Source: Hypholoma sublateritium FD-334 SS-4 (taxonomy: Eukaryota; Basidiomycota; Agaricomycetes; Agaricales; Strophariaceae). Taken from it: DNA of 64,000 nucleotides. The position numbers and the translations under genes were made by a program. Below, piece by piece: positions 12,745-24,259 of this stretch; positions within the stretch are counted from its first letter, which is position 1; each line of letters begins with the position of its first letter. Location: assembly GCA_000827495.1 (NCBI GenBank), contig KN817531.1:1-64000 (forward strand). The letters run 5' to 3'. Below the pieces are notes generated by a model that made no database searches, was not told the origin of the DNA, and saw only the letters and a program-made list of their open reading frames with translations.

Positions 12745-13035
12745 TCACCAATATGACAAGTACAATTCCTCGTATGATCCCTCGATCACCGACATCTGCC
12801 TAAATCTCACTTCTCCCGGGTTTACTTCCCCGTACAGATTCAGTTGAAAAGCACGTTCGCTTGCCACTCTTTTCGGGATGTGCCATTTCCATGAACATGT
12901 GCCCTTCTTCAGCTTGATATCTCGAAGGAAAGAGAGGAATTTATGGCCGAATGTTTCGGTATCTGAAAGTGGTATGATTGTACGCCCTCCCGAACTTTCA
13001 GCCATGATTCTGAATTGTACCTCAGCTTCAGACAT
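12745..13035 (-). CDS. Possible small protein or exon of unknown function (96 aa)
   Basis: An open frame from ATG to stop with a balanced, protein-like composition: a start MSEAEVQFRIMAESSGG, a charged middle with 'FLSFLRDIKLKKG' and a tail with 'GSYEELYLSYW'. I do not recognise a family. It reads more like coding sequence than the other open frames of this spacer, but there is no clear promoter and I could not extend it by splicing. It may be a single-exon gene, one exon of a gene I failed to assemble, or chance. A 73-codon plus-strand frame overlaps it (12626-12847) and is probably a shadow. Confidence 0.3.
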   Translation of the reverse strand: MSEAEVQFRIMAESSGGRTIIPLSDTETFGHKFLSFLRDIKLKKGTCSWKWHIPKRVASERAFQLNLYGEVNPGEVRFRQMSVIEGSYEELYLSYW

Positions 13036-13560
13036 GTGGTATAACCATCACTTTCCACTTCTCAGCTTGTCTTTTTATGAAGCACAATGCGCATGCCGCA
13101 AACTTCCCCAAGAAACGATCACGCTTGCACATATATCACGCGGGTTAGACATATATTTAGAATATTTTTCAGTGGTCTTGCGCTCATACTTCTTATAGCT
13201 ACCTTCAGATCACGATGCAAACCGGAGCTGGAGTTATATATACCCAATTGCCAACTCATGACCATTCTACTGCTGGATCTTCGCTGTGAATGCTCGTTTT
13301 CTCCCTCGCAACCACACCCCCTCCGATTTCTCAAAAGTTGACATCTTTAATCCCAGCTATATGTGAATCCCTTTTATCGAAACCTCATATGACCCTGGAT
13401 GCACCAAAAACGTCACCATTGGTGGCTCAATATTGACTACCTGTTACCTCCCCCCTTCCCAGCGAATTAGCTATCCATAATGGTTTGCTTTGTTCTCGTG
13501 ATCTATCTCTTCTCAGAAGACTATCCTTCTATGTTCCAGCACATGCCCGGTGACGGGGCT

Positions 13561-13567
13561 ATATATC
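13561..13567 (+). promoter_or_regulatory. TATA box of the GH53 gene
   Basis: TATATAT/C in 'ggctatatatccg', about 70 bp upstream of the ATG at 13631. This spacing would give a 5' leader of around 40 nt. Confidence 0.55.
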
Positions 13568-13630
13568 CGATAGTGGCACGAAACACCATAAAATGGGAAA
13601 CTGATTTGAAATTTTTAGCCCAATAAAAAA

Positions 13631-14957
13631 ATGCGCCCCATCGGAATAATTCCCCTTCTTCTCGCTGTGCTGCCATGGGCCGAGTCCTTGAGATATCACG
13701 GCGCCGACTTCAGCTCTTTGGCCAACCTTGAAGGCACAGGAATTTCCTACAAGGACGGGGGGAGCACTGCAAATTTCGAGACCATTCTCAAGAATCACGG
13801 CACCAACCTCGCACGCATAAGAATATGGACGAGTACTGACAACGCCGACTACAGCACGATCTATGGATTGGCCCTCGCAAAGCGTGCCAAGGCGGCAGGA
13901 ATGAGCATCCTACTCGATCTACACTACAGCGACACCTGTATGTCAATCTTCGTTACCATGGATATCATACTGACAAAGTTACTCGCGTAGGGGCTGACCC
14001 CGGAAAACAGGCAATTCCAAGTAGCTGGCCCACAACTTTGGCGGGTTTGAACAGTCAAATTTACACGTAAATTAATTGCATTGACTACCGCGATCAATAT
14101 TTCACCCACGATACATGTAGGTATACCCTGAATCTGGTGCAGGAATTTGCGGCGCAGGGAACGCCAGCTGATTTCATCGAGGTGAGCAGCGCCTAGAGCT
14201 CTAATGTAGCCGTGGAGGCTGATATCAACCGTCCCTAGATCGGAAACGAGATCAACGACGGCATACTCTGGCCTGTAGGCCAGATCTCAGTCAACGGCTA
14301 CTCACCACTTTCCCAGCTCCTGCATTCTGCCATCAGTGCTGTCCGCGCAGGATCACCCAATACCAAGACTGTTGTCCACCTTGCAAACGGGTGGGACGGT
14401 AGCTCCGTCAGCTCGTTCTACTCTAACATCTTCATCGCGGGCGAACTTGCCACCACCGACGTCGATGTCATGGGTTTCTCTTTCTACCCCTTCTACGGAA
14501 CTGGCGCAACCACCAGCGCTCTTCAATCGAGCTTACAAGCAATGGTCAACAAGTATGGGAAGGTACGCAATGCGCAGAATGTCCTAATAACTGGACGGCA
14601 GATCATGTCCTTACATCCATCCTGTAGAATGTTATGGTCGTCGAGACAGATTGGCCCGCCGTGTGTTCTGGTGTATCGCTCAGTGCGCCGTCGGTCCCTG
14701 TATCAGTTACTGGCCAGTCCACATGGGTAGCCGATATCCGAAATGTTCTATCAGCGATTTCCGGAGGTCATGGCCTCGGGATTATCTACTGGGAACCAGG
14801 TTGGATTGGAAATGCGGGCCTTGGATCAAGCTGCTCGGTGAGTGATGAGTATACTTATCCGCAGCAGTCTTGCTAACCATGTGTGTAGGATAACCTTCTT
14901 GTCGATGGATCTGGAAATACTCGGGCCAGTATCGACATGTTCTCCTCGTCCATGTAG
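13631..14957 (+). CDS. Arabinogalactan endo-beta-1,4-galactanase, glycoside hydrolase family 53 (348 aa)
   Basis: Secreted enzyme that cleaves internal beta-1,4-galactosidic bonds in the galactan side chains of pectin. Six exons: 13631-13937, 13991-14066, 14121-14181, 14239-14562, 14628-14837, 14889-14957; introns are 51-65 bp and all phases agree. The product begins with a signal peptide (MRPIGIIPLLLAVLPWAESL, cleavage expected near residue 19), then 'RYHGADFSSLANLE', the usual start of the GH53 barrel. 'RIRIWT', 'LLDLHYSDTWADPG', 'IEIGNEIN' and 'VVETDWP' follow in family order. From the known GH53 mechanism the Glu of 'GNEIN' is the acid/base and the Glu of 'VVETDWP' the nucleophile; both are present. 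The C-terminal 'GIIYWEPGWIG' is also canonical. Length is normal and there is no carbohydrate-binding module or GPI tail. I see no defect, so the enzyme should be active. Confidence 0.95.
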
Positions 14958-15456
14958 ATTGGAGTCTAGTCAGTACCAAGCATTTATTTTTTGCCAGAAT
15001 CACGAGCGATCTTCCCTCGATCAAAACCCTGTTCAATTCTTATGCTCTGAAGGTCCCATATAATGAGCGCTTATATTCCGTGATATGATGACACCAGGAC
15101 GTGACACAGGGAACGGCTAGTCCCCGATGAAAGAACTACCACCGGCTGTAATACGAAAAATCTTACTCGGATCAGTAAGATCTTTTCTTCTTCTGCACCA
15201 TTCGTTGAACCCAAGTTGAACCGCTAGCAGTAGGTAGGAGTTTCTGCCTTCACACTTGATACGACTTTGTCAGCATTTGTTTAGCACTTGCCCCAATCAA
15301 GCCATTCGATTTGCCCTCTATGGTAGACACAGACTTTGAGTCATCTGAGACTGTAATCATGACATCACTGCACCTATTCCATTTAGGGGCATACAGGCTG
15401 CGCAACCTTTCGCATCTTCCTCGAATCTACCACATTGTCATCAAGTTACCACGAGA
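14958..15456. other. Spacer between GH53 and the small spliced gene
   Basis: About 500 bp that should carry the GH53 terminator region and the promoter of the small gene downstream. An alternative open frame begins at 15320 and runs into the small gene in another reading frame; I prefer the start at 15457 because its splice donor is stronger. Nothing else is visible. Confidence 0.4.
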
Positions 15457-15813
15457 ATGTCAAATATCAGCCAGCACATCGGCAGAAGAGGTACCGTTAT
15501 GGTGAGCGGATTCAAACTCAACACATGAAATAGACTGAGGGTATCTGTGGGACAGGCAGTCGCTTGTGGCCTCACCATCTTCGGGGCGTTGGAAGCTATG
15601 TACACGATTGATAAAGATGTCAAGGTTCACGAGGGGCAATCCTCTCCTTTTGGTGCGTAATAGTTCACACCTATTAACTTGCGCATGACGGGCTGATATT
15701 GCGCGATAGAGGATAAGGAACACGCTGCGATGACATCTGCCGAGGTCAGCGAAGCAGTTTCGATCCCGAAGCGTGGAGCACCGCGTCTCCACGTTCATAT
15801 TCACCCGACATAG
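15457..15813 (+). CDS. Small spliced gene for an unknown 81-residue protein with one hydrophobic segment
   Basis: Family unknown. Three tiny exons, 15457-15501, 15556-15652 and 15710-15813, join over introns of 54 and 57 bp, the typical length in this genome, with donors GTGAGC and GTGCGT and acceptors GACAG and GATAG. The phases agree and the total is 246 nt, which is the main evidence that it is real. The product starts MSNISQHIGRRGTVM, continues with a hydrophobic stretch (residues about 14-30, 'VMAVACGLTIFGALEAM') that could be a membrane segment or an amphipathic helix, and ends in a charged tail with 'SIPKRGAPRLHVHIHPT'. An alternative upstream exon (from 15320) could splice to the same second exon through the weaker donor GTACCG. 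A small organelle-membrane protein would be one guess, not more. Confidence 0.45.
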
Positions 15814-17384
15814 ACGTAGTGGAAGGTTTGCACCGACGAGCAGATCTCTTCGCCGACTGCGCTTCGGACTTCCTAATGACGGTCTCTCCCTTCTTCCACG
15901 ATGGTGATACGCCTTCGACTCGCCTGTAAATCACCCTGCCGCCGAATTACCGGCATCTACGCATTCAGACAACAGCCCTTAGTGTTTCCTAAAAAATCGC
16001 GTCACATACTTATCATCTATCTCAAATTTCTTCTGTAAAACTGTACAAATATCTCGAATCGATTTATAAACTAGCTAGCTAAAACAAAACGACGTGTGCA
16101 CTTCCCAACCGAAAGCCCATTTTGAAAATCGCCCTAGAATATGGGCGTCTAACGTGATGGACGAAAGGGAGCCCCATGAGTTCCATCGCCAGACTATTGT
16201 ATTGGCCCTTCCTTCGTCCTACGGCCTACTAGTCTCTCAGAACCAATTGTTGAAGATTCACAATGGAGAAACCCCCTCCCAATTTCTTCCTGGGGTCTGC
16301 TGCGGGCCCCTCAATACGATCAACGAAGATCAAGATATTATATACGCCATCGTCGCACGACGAGTCAAACGCCGAACATTGTTTTTTATGAGATGATTGC
16401 ATATATGAGCACCTTGAAATGTTGTGAGTCCCGCTCGTTGAAGAGGAAGAGAGTTGGGTCGCGACGATGACCTCTATTTCTGGAACTTATTCTTAAAGAC
16501 GAACGCTGGATGCAATGCGATACTAGTAGCTCAAGGATCCAAAGTTTGAACGCAAAACAACCCAGTGGGTCAAAATCAAAATCAAAAACCAGCTAATACA
16601 TGATTGAGCGCACTACACTTGGAGGCGGAACAGGATAGAAAATAGAGCTGGTAAGGTAGATATAAATTACAGGCTATAGAACGAGATTCGAAACTTGGAG
16701 AGACAAGGCGAGCGCCCCGACTGAGGCCTCGCTAGCGCGTGGGACTGGCTATGCCATGGCACAGTTGAAATATCATCAACAGAGCATAACAACAGGCAAA
16801 GCGATGAGATATATAGGATATATCGAAGAAACAGGAGTCTGAAGGGGGGTGAGCGACTTTCCCGTTTTGTTGAATATTCAGATTGACTGGCTTATTGGAT
16901 CGAAAATGCGAGACGTAGTCCTTCTGGATTGCGTAGCTTCCTGCTCCTTGTGTACAGCCAACTTGGCTAGCGCACCGCGAGCAGGACGAGCAATACATCC
17001 TTTGAGGACGATGTGGGCATGTCGCATTCAAATTGCCGAGCCCAGCCTATGGGACTGGTCACCAAGTCGACTGTTGAAGCGTTAGAGATGTCAACGGTCT
17101 CTCTTGAGGCTTGCCGAAATCCCTTCGTGGACACGGCTGTGGATTCCGGAGGAGCAGGTGCAGGTGCATGAAAGGGAGGTACGAATGACAACTAACTGTT
17201 GGACAATTGCTGCTGAGGATTCGATGAAGCCCGCCTTCGAATGTGGCGGCAAGTGCAGCGCACGGCATCAATCTATAGGGTGGAGAGGCAACGCTCTACC
17301 GCAGCCAGGTAGACTGCTTGAGCCTGCTGGAAATCCCATGGGGTACGACGCGACGGGTAGGAGTGAAGAACCCTTGTTTGCAGC
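15814..17384. other. Spacer, no gene recognised
   Basis: About 1.6 kb between the small gene and the 3' end of the next minus-strand gene. A 100-codon plus-strand frame at 16094-16396 has no domain and no splice support. The stretch from about 16550 to 16720 is AT-rich. The proximal right part is presumably 3' UTR of the gene ending at 17385. Confidence 0.4.
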
Positions 17385-19604
17385 TCACCATCCAAATAAT
17401 GTTTCAACTGTTCCGAGTAGCGACACCCAGAATCTGTTGCTGGTCCGTTGGCTGCCCATTCGCGTTTGTGCCTTTCTCTTCTTATTACGCAGTATTTCGG
17501 CCTGTTTAAGTATCCCCGGGATTTTATAGGATGTTTCGCGTTTGCTCACGGTCGGTTCGACCACGGAGACGATCTTTCGCCGCTTGGGGAGCGGGGCATA
17601 CAGAATGGCGTCTGCTCCACTCTCTATCTGCAGCGCGCGGTACAGAATACGGGCTTCTACTTCTTCAAACTTCCGTTTGTTGCTCTGAAAGTGTGGTGCG
17701 TTAGCCACAGCCACAATTTATGAAATTGATACACGTACGTTGCTTGCTCCAGTATCTTGGGACGCCACCGACGATGCATGGTAGGTGGTGGGTGAACGCG
17801 GGAGAGGACCAGCAAATATTGCGACTACTTCTTCGACGGTCTTCGCCTCCTTTCCACGCCGGCTGGCGTACATATCTTCCTCGGTCTTCTTGTCGGCCAG
17901 TAGCTCGAACAACGTCGGTTCTGCAGCTTCCTTCGGCATAGGAACCTGGAATTTGCGCTCCACCGAATAAATCTATAGGATTTTGTCAGATTTCCCGATC
18001 GAAATTCGAACGCAGAACTTACGGAGGGCGTCGGGATATAAGGCGCGTAGTTCTCCTGCGCCTTCGGTGCCTGACTTGGTTCCATGAACGGCGGAGTAGT
18101 GTTGACAAACTGTGGCAGGTCCCAGCTGTTGACGTATGTGGGCTTCGTGTCGACGAAAGCGCCGAACTGTAATGGTCGCTGCGTCAATCACCGAGAACAT
18201 CAAAATGAAAGGAACACGACTGACCTTATGGCCTGCTTCGGAGGTCTCATCCTTGGCTGGAATGTCTTCGGTGCTGGGCGAGAAACTCTCCCAAGCCGCG
18301 CTCGGGGGTTGGGGTTCTGCCTCGCAATCCTGCTCAGCCTGCTCATGATGCTGGTCCCGATGATACTCGCCACGATGGTCGTTGTTCTGGTCGCTGTTCT
18401 GGTCGATGTGCTGTTCGCCGTTTGCATTCAAGAAGCCCCAGTCGAATGTGGGCGGCTCTGCGAATGTGGGCGGCTCTGCATATGTGCGCGACTCCGACGT
18501 GTCCATAGCAAACGGATCTGACTCGTACGCCTGCTGCTCGGGGAAAGCGACGTCCATTGCAACATCGATGTATTCCCATGTGTCGAGAAAGGTGTCCATG
18601 CTCTCGTTGTCGTCGAAGGTGGCCACCGAGGGATACTCGTACTGAGGTGAGAATTGGGCCGGCGCGCTAGGCGGTACGAATGCTGTCGTCATTGTGGGGT
18701 ATGGTTCGTACGCTTGCGCGTGGAATACGGGCGCTGCGGGGGGCGGGAGGGTTTCGGTCGCCCTAGCCATGAACTCTTCCGAGAAAGACATGGAATCGAC
18801 TTTGGGTTTTGACGGGGCTACATTTTCGTCTTCGTCGTCTTCGTCGCTCTCGTCTTCGGTCTCTTCCTCGATTTTCTCGAGGGTCTTCGAATGCGCTCCA
18901 TTCGAGTCCAAGGGTGTCCTGAACTCAAACGAATTGAGGCGCGGATTGCTGCTTCGGGCACCATCTGTCGTGCCGCTGGCTGTTTTGTGGGATCCCGGGG
19001 TGGTGGATGGGATAGAAGTTCTTCGCGTGCCGAAAGGTAATGATACGTCGGACGTGTGGCTGTGTTGGTGACGGGCCGGTGCGTGGAAAGATGGGGCGCG
19101 GCCGCGGGAATCCATAGCGGGGGTGGTGGTATTCAGGTGTTCAGATCGCAATGGTGTTGAAGGGTCTATAGCGCGACTGGGAGCATTGCGCGGGACAGAC
19201 GGTTTCCGTGCGTCCACTCCCGGGCTGGAACCGGGGTTGTAGACGCTCGTGAAATTAAAATTGAATGACGCAGGCGGGTCCATCGAGCGCGTAGACTTAT
19301 TGCGCTGTGGTTGAGACGGCTGGGCCGATAGCGGTGAGTTGGCGGCTGCCGCGGCAGCGGCTTTGGCCTCTGCCTCGCGCTCTTCCCGCTCCCTTTCGAT
19401 GACAGCTAAGATCGTCAAATTGTATGCATTCTTGGCATCCTCCTTATTCGTCGCCTTGTTGCGTGCTGCGGCTGCTTTGGCATGCGATTCGTGGTGGTCC
19501 CGGTACGCATCGAACTCATCTGTATGGTTGATAAACGCAGGGTCGATCTCGACCGAGGACGCGCGCGGGCGGAGCGCGGCGGTGGTGGAACGCGGGACAG
19601 GCAT
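17385..19604 (-). CDS. Unknown, largely disordered protein with acidic and Gln/His-rich tracts (688 aa)
   Basis: I do not recognise the family. Four exons: 19604-18226, 18176-18023, 17972-17739, 17684-17385, with introns of 49, 50 and 54 bp in agreeing phase. An in-frame ATG at 19655 would add 17 residues, but a TATATAAA at 19678-19685 places the likely start of transcription near 19650, so I prefer 19604 (MPVPRSTTAALRPRAS). Residues about 20-90 include 'DEFDAYRDHHESHAKAAAA' and a charged helical stretch rich in Glu/Arg/Ala, a likely coiled coil. The middle is Ser/Thr/Pro-rich with an acidic run ('EEETEDESDEDDEDEN'), then a segment rich in Asp/Gln/His. The C-terminal third is more ordered: 'FVDTKPTYVNSWDLP', 'LFELLADKKTEEDMYASRRG', 'TVEEVVAIFAGPLPRSP' and a basic 'KRKFEEVEARILYRALQI'. 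A nuclear location is inferred from the basic patches. Confidence 0.75.
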
Positions 19605-19677
19605 GATGGAAGTTTGGAAGTGGGGGAAAGAGGGGGGAAAGAAACGGTAGGCCACATTCTATGCCTCGGACTTGCAT

Positions 19678-19685
19678 TTATATAC
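19678..19685 (-). promoter_or_regulatory. TATA box of the 17.4-19.6 kb gene
   Basis: TATATAAA on the minus strand, 74 bp upstream of the ATG at 19604 and only 23 bp upstream of the alternative ATG at 19655. The spacing favours the downstream start. Confidence 0.55.
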
Positions 19686-20446
19686 GAAAAGCGCTGCGCT
19701 ACATCCGTCCGAATTGCTTTTCCAGTTAATGCGCCCGCGCGTCCATTGTTGTGGACGATGGCGCGCAGGGTGTGACATGTCGGCCATGTGACCGGCACAC
19801 CGACGCCCAGATAGCCAAACAACTCACGCGCACAGCGCTCAGGCCGTGGCGCGTGGCGCGCTCTCCTTTCATGTAATTTATTTTATGGGATGTTTCTCCA
19901 AAAAACCACTCTGGTAGAGAGGAGATCTCTCTCCGTTGAGGTCTCCGTGCAGTGCTTAAGCTGGGTGCGTGACAAGCAACCCAAAGCGCAAAAACGTGCA
20001 TCAATGCCCAAACGGGGTAATGTCTGTCGGAAGCCACCAATGCCACTGTGTGCGATGAGCACGAGGTTCTCAGGCCCTTTGTCGTTGAAATGCAGAAACT
20101 TAATCAAGCACAATGTATAAGCTGCTATCGAAACGGCCCTCGCTCCGATTCGAACTTGGTTCAAACAATTGGAATAAAGCTTACTACATACGGCCTTGCG
20201 TGTTGCGTAAAACGGACTCTTATGATTGTTTTTCAGGGTATATTATTGGAGAGCTTTATAGTGGCATGCCACATTTTGTGTGGATGCCACCGGCCTGGCC
20301 GTGAGCAAGCATACCAATGGGTTTGGCGCTAATAATGCAGCTGCCTATATCCTACAGATCTAGATTACAGATGTCCATACATGTCGTACCCAAAGAAAGT
20401 CCAGCTATCCGTACACATACAGCGCACTACACACCGGTAGGCGCGA
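19686..20446. other. Spacer between two minus-strand genes
   Basis: About 760 bp with the upstream promoter region of the gene starting at 19604 and the 3' flank of the RING gene. No open frame with coding character is seen. Confidence 0.45.
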
Positions 20447-23089
20447 TCAGCTCGCGTCGTCAACCAGCGGCGCGCGGCAAAGCGGGCACGTCGATGCGCG
20501 CGCGCGCCAGCGCTCGAAGCACGCGGCGTGGAACGCATGCCCGCAACGCGCCGCAGCCGCAGCCGCGTCCCCGCCGCGGAACTGCGCCAGACACGCACCG
20601 CACGTGTCGACGCGCGCGCCGAGCAGCGTGAGCTTCACCTTCACGCGCCCCGCGGCCGTCGTGCGCCGGCGCGCGACCTCAATGCGCCCGGTGGCCACCG
20701 GGCAGGGCACGCGGGGCCGGGATGGCCCCGATCCCGTCCCACGCGGCGGGCTCGCGGGCCCGATGAACTCGGAAAGGAGGAGCAGCGTCTGCAGGCGCAG
20801 CGGTGAGCCCGCGCGCGTGCGACGCGGGACGGGCGGGACTGAGACTCACATCGTAGTCACTGCCGTCCTGGGGCCGCTCGGAGAGTCCTGCTACCAGCAG
20901 ATCGAGATCGGTGAGGTCGGAGAACATGTCGTGTGCAGACTGCGCGGTGTCGCCTATGAGGTCGACGGAGGACGTGCTCTGAGACATCGCGGGACGTGGA
21001 GGAAAGAGGCCGCCGCGTGAGTACTCTGAGCGCGGCGTCGACGCGCCGCTGGGGGAATCGTCGAGGGTGGTGTCGTCGAGGTCGATGAGGAGGCCCTCTG
21101 GGCATGAAGGGGCCTGCGCGGTCGAGCATTCGAGGGCGCCGACGCGTGTCATCGAGGGCGGGCGGGGGAGCGGCCGGCCGGCGTAGTGATGGCGGGTGGG
21201 CGTCATGGGCTCGTCGAGGAGGTTGATGGCGGAGGCAGAGGCGGCGGTGGCGAGGCGGTGATGGACGGCGAGCGACAGCTGCGGCGACGTCCGCGACAAG
21301 AACGGCGCATCAATGTCAGACCTTATGTCAGCCCCCGGCCCGTGTCCCCCGTTTGCCGCCTCGTCGTCGAACTCGGTGCGGAGAAGCGGCGTCACGGGCA
21401 GCGGCGTCTCCAGCGCGCGTTGGTACAGCGCAGTACCAGTTTCTGGATTCCCGATGAAGATGCGCGGCTGCGCTTCTACACGCAGCGGCGATGCGTGCAC
21501 AACGTGCGCGGTGCGCTTGTATGCCAGTGATGGCGGTGGCGACGCTGCCGCCGGGCGCAAGCGCACTGGCTCAAGGACACCAGAGGAGGATGGAGGCACA
21601 AGCGGAAGGTCTATAACAGACGTGCTTGCGTTCGGGTGCGTCGCTGTTACGGGAACGACAGATAACATTGAGGGCGACGCGCCTGTGCGTCGGTTGAGCG
21701 GTCGGTCGATGAACGCCGTCGACGGGCCTTTCCAGTCGCGCACCGGGGACGCGGTCGGACCATCTATTCCAAACTCTTGCGATAACGTGAATTGATGGTG
21801 TGCGCGTGTGCTCGCAGGAGCCGTGTGCGGCTGCGCCCCAAAGGTGAAGCTCTGGCTGCGAGTCGGAGACGCCCCAACGTCTATCAGCGGCCGCATCGCC
21901 GCGATCGCAGACATCAGGCTCGCGGGGTGCGTAGCGCCGTCGACATCTATGCCTTGATATGTCTCCTCCTCCAGCACCTCCCAGGCGTCGAGCTGTTCCG
22001 GCGGGCCCAGCGGCTTCACCTTTCCGCGGTGCGCGAAGATGCGCCGCGAGAGGCTCCCGCTCTTGTGCGCGGGCAGTAACGGCAGTAACGATGTCGCCAA
22101 CGACGACGTGCTTCGGAAGAATGTCGAGCGTGATGCAGCGTATGGCGACACGCTACCGCCTGGCGCAGGGTGCGCGGACATCGCGCGCGCCTCGTGCACG
22201 GGGGACTTAGGCTCAAACATCGTACGCAGTGGTGACAGCGTGAGGAAGCGCCGCTTCGGGCTGGCAGGCGGCGGCGACACGCCTTCGTGCAAGTCGAGCT
22301 TCGTGCCCGTGTCGAGTGCGAGGAGCGGCGGCTTCACTTGCGCCACCGCACGCCCTCGGTTGCTGCCTGCCGCCGCCTCTTGCTGGCTAGGCGGAAGCCC
22401 GGGAAATTCGACGCCGCGCCGGGAGAGCCAGTCCCTGTGCACGCGGCGCGTCAGCTCCGCGCCCGAGGGCAGGTCGGTCGACGAGAACGGCACGGAGTTC
22501 CGCTCGATGATGAATATCGACTCGTCGGATACCGAAGCGGTGTCGTCCGTCTCAGCAGGACCCCCAGGGTCGGCGCCCGCCGCAGCCGTCGTGGGCGGGT
22601 CGGGCTCCTGGGGCGGCAGCGCCGGCACGTCCGGCACGGGGCGGGTGGCCGCCGTCGGGACGAGCGACACCGCGCTCGGCGAGACGGACAGCGGCGGGGT
22701 GCTGATCGCCTCCTGGAACGACGGCGGCGGGTAGTCGGGGATGCCTGTGCACCGGTCAGCGTCGTCATTTCCCGCCGCGCAGCTGGCGCGCGCCACGCAC
22801 CTCGCTCGTCCTCGGGGCCTGCGCGTCCGAACCTGAATCCGCGACGCGGCGCGCGTGCAGGCACCGGCGCACGCAGGGTGCGGGGCCCGGTATTGAAGCG
22901 GATCTCCTCCTCTGCAGGGCGCGGCGGCTTCGGCTTTTTCTTGCCCTTCGCAGGGCGCGCGCTCTCGTGCGCGCTGCTCTGCGCCGCCGGAGGCTGGGCC
23001 GGCGGCTGAGGCGGCGGCTGGCGCTCCTGGCGGACGACAAATGGGTAGGGAGAGATGCTCGCTGCGTCCGCAACTCGCTGGGGTGACAT
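20447..23089 (-). CDS. RING-H2 domain protein, probable E3 ubiquitin ligase (841 aa)
   Basis: Three exons: 23089-22801, 22744-20850, 20788-20447, with introns of 56 bp (GTGCGT...GTGCACAG) and 61 bp (GTGAGT...CTGCAG); phases agree and the total is 2526 nt. The C terminus (about residues 791-832) is a RING-H2 finger: CGAC, then CGHAFHAAC, then CPLC, the C3H2C3 spacing of zinc-binding ubiquitin ligases. The linker between the second and third cysteine contains six alanines in a row, an unusual low-complexity filler but of allowed length. The other 790 residues are disordered, rich in Pro/Ser/Ala, with short motifs such as 'GIPDYPPPSFQEAIS' and 'LLIDLDDT'. No transmembrane segment is evident. The locus is very GC-rich, so antisense open frames are long; only this frame splices cleanly. 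From the RING family I infer E2-dependent ubiquitin transfer; the substrate is unknown and the disordered part probably recruits it. Confidence 0.85.
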
Positions 23090-24259
23090 TGGCGATGGTC
23101 AGAGAGAGACAGCCATGCGGGGGCCACGATTATGCTGCATTGCAGGCTTTGCGGGTATTTGGCTGCTCCGCTGTGCGCGCCGCGGCTGTGCGCTGCCTGA
23201 TCGATAATGGGCTGCCGCTGCGACAGCTATGGTTCGCGGAGAGCGAAGGTTGTACTGACTCTACGTAGCTTGTAAATCGACGCGCTATATATTTGGCCCG
23301 CGTTGCCAAAACGTGGCTGGCGGTCTGCGTTCAGGAGCAGACATCACCGTCGCCGGAAAGGAGTGGCATCGTTTTGGTAAGCTCGGCGATTCATGATAAC
23401 GGTGCCCGTTAGATCGAGGAGCGGATGTATCGAGCTTGGTGCCCGGATTTTCCAGGATATTTCATTAATTTGTTTCCGATATTGATCGATGGGCCAGTCG
23501 ATTCGAATGCGTATTCATTCCGTGCATATCTGTGGGGCATTACCTACAGGATTAGTACGATCTATCTATGTATAAAGGTCGTCCCTGAGCTCTAGACGCT
23601 CCAATAATAAGTGAATACCCTAAGCCCCACTGGATTTCTCGTTGCGTCTATGCTGCACGACCTTCGCCTTGCACTCCCTGCCCAGAGACCCTGGCCACGC
23701 GACATCGAGGTAAAATATAGGTAGCTCCCTAGAACAGACAGTAAATATCAGATCAGTCATATAATCCCCATCTACACTCTTTCGAAATCTAATAGATGGC
23801 TGATGACTGAATCCGCTGGCTGGTGCCAGGTGGTGTCCATAATAATAGTAGACCACGCCTCGTGGTTATTTCAGCCAGTCGCCCTGAGTATGCGATCCGT
23901 CATACAGACCCCCTCCAATGCGACGGTTTCCCTTCGATGGCCACCAAAACGCTGATATCGACAATTAAGATTTTTCCCCAGTTGAACATCCGAAAATCGT
24001 CCCCATAGGTCCTTGAAGCATCGAATTTATGTATTGCCTCAAGTTGAGACTGACAACGAACAACGGGGCGCCAGCTTGAATCATCTACTTTGAGGTGTCT
24101 CAGGATGCAACGACAGTACAGAGGAGCTGTGGAGATAAAATTAAGAGCTGTAAAGATACATTTATGCGAAGTCCGCCGTTGTGCCCCATTTTTTAAGTGT
24201 TGTCAGGCCATGAGCGTACGGTCCTTCTCTCGCCACTACACCTAGCCCAGCGCACTGAT
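23090..24259. other. Spacer holding one copy of a decayed repeat
   Basis: About 1.2 kb between two minus-strand genes. The left end is the promoter side of the RING gene. Positions about 23867-23985 match, with many differences, a stretch at 26960-27085 on the other side of the PPR gene (see findings). No gene is supported. Confidence 0.5.
23867..23985 (+). repeat. Decayed direct repeat, copy 1 of 2
   Basis: Shares with the stretch at 26960-27085, in the same order and orientation, the blocks 'gccctgagtat', 'agaccccctccaat', 'cttcgatggccacca' and 'atcgacaattaagattttt' (each with a few differences). It does not contain an open frame. Origin unknown; a dead mobile element or an ancient segmental copy are both possible. 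Confidence 0.55.

Larger units (their letters stand above)
10174..13560. other. Long spacer with weak open frames only
   Basis: About 3.4 kb separating the divergent secreted-protein and GH53 genes. Minus-strand frames at 11019-11267 and 11754-12128 have no domain, no convincing splice continuation and no supporting codon bias. The better frame at 12745-13035 is listed separately. The distal part must hold the GH53 promoter. Confidence 0.45.

Noticed and set aside
19605..19655. Upstream ATG at 19655 as the start of the 17.4-19.6 kb gene
   Set aside because: It would lie about at the transcription start predicted from the TATA box at 19678-19685, so the next ATG at 19604 is more likely; not excluded.
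22039..22734. 231-codon plus-strand frame over the RING gene
   Set aside because: The region is very GC-rich and the minus strand splices cleanly into a RING protein; the plus frame is low-complexity Ser/Gly/Arg.
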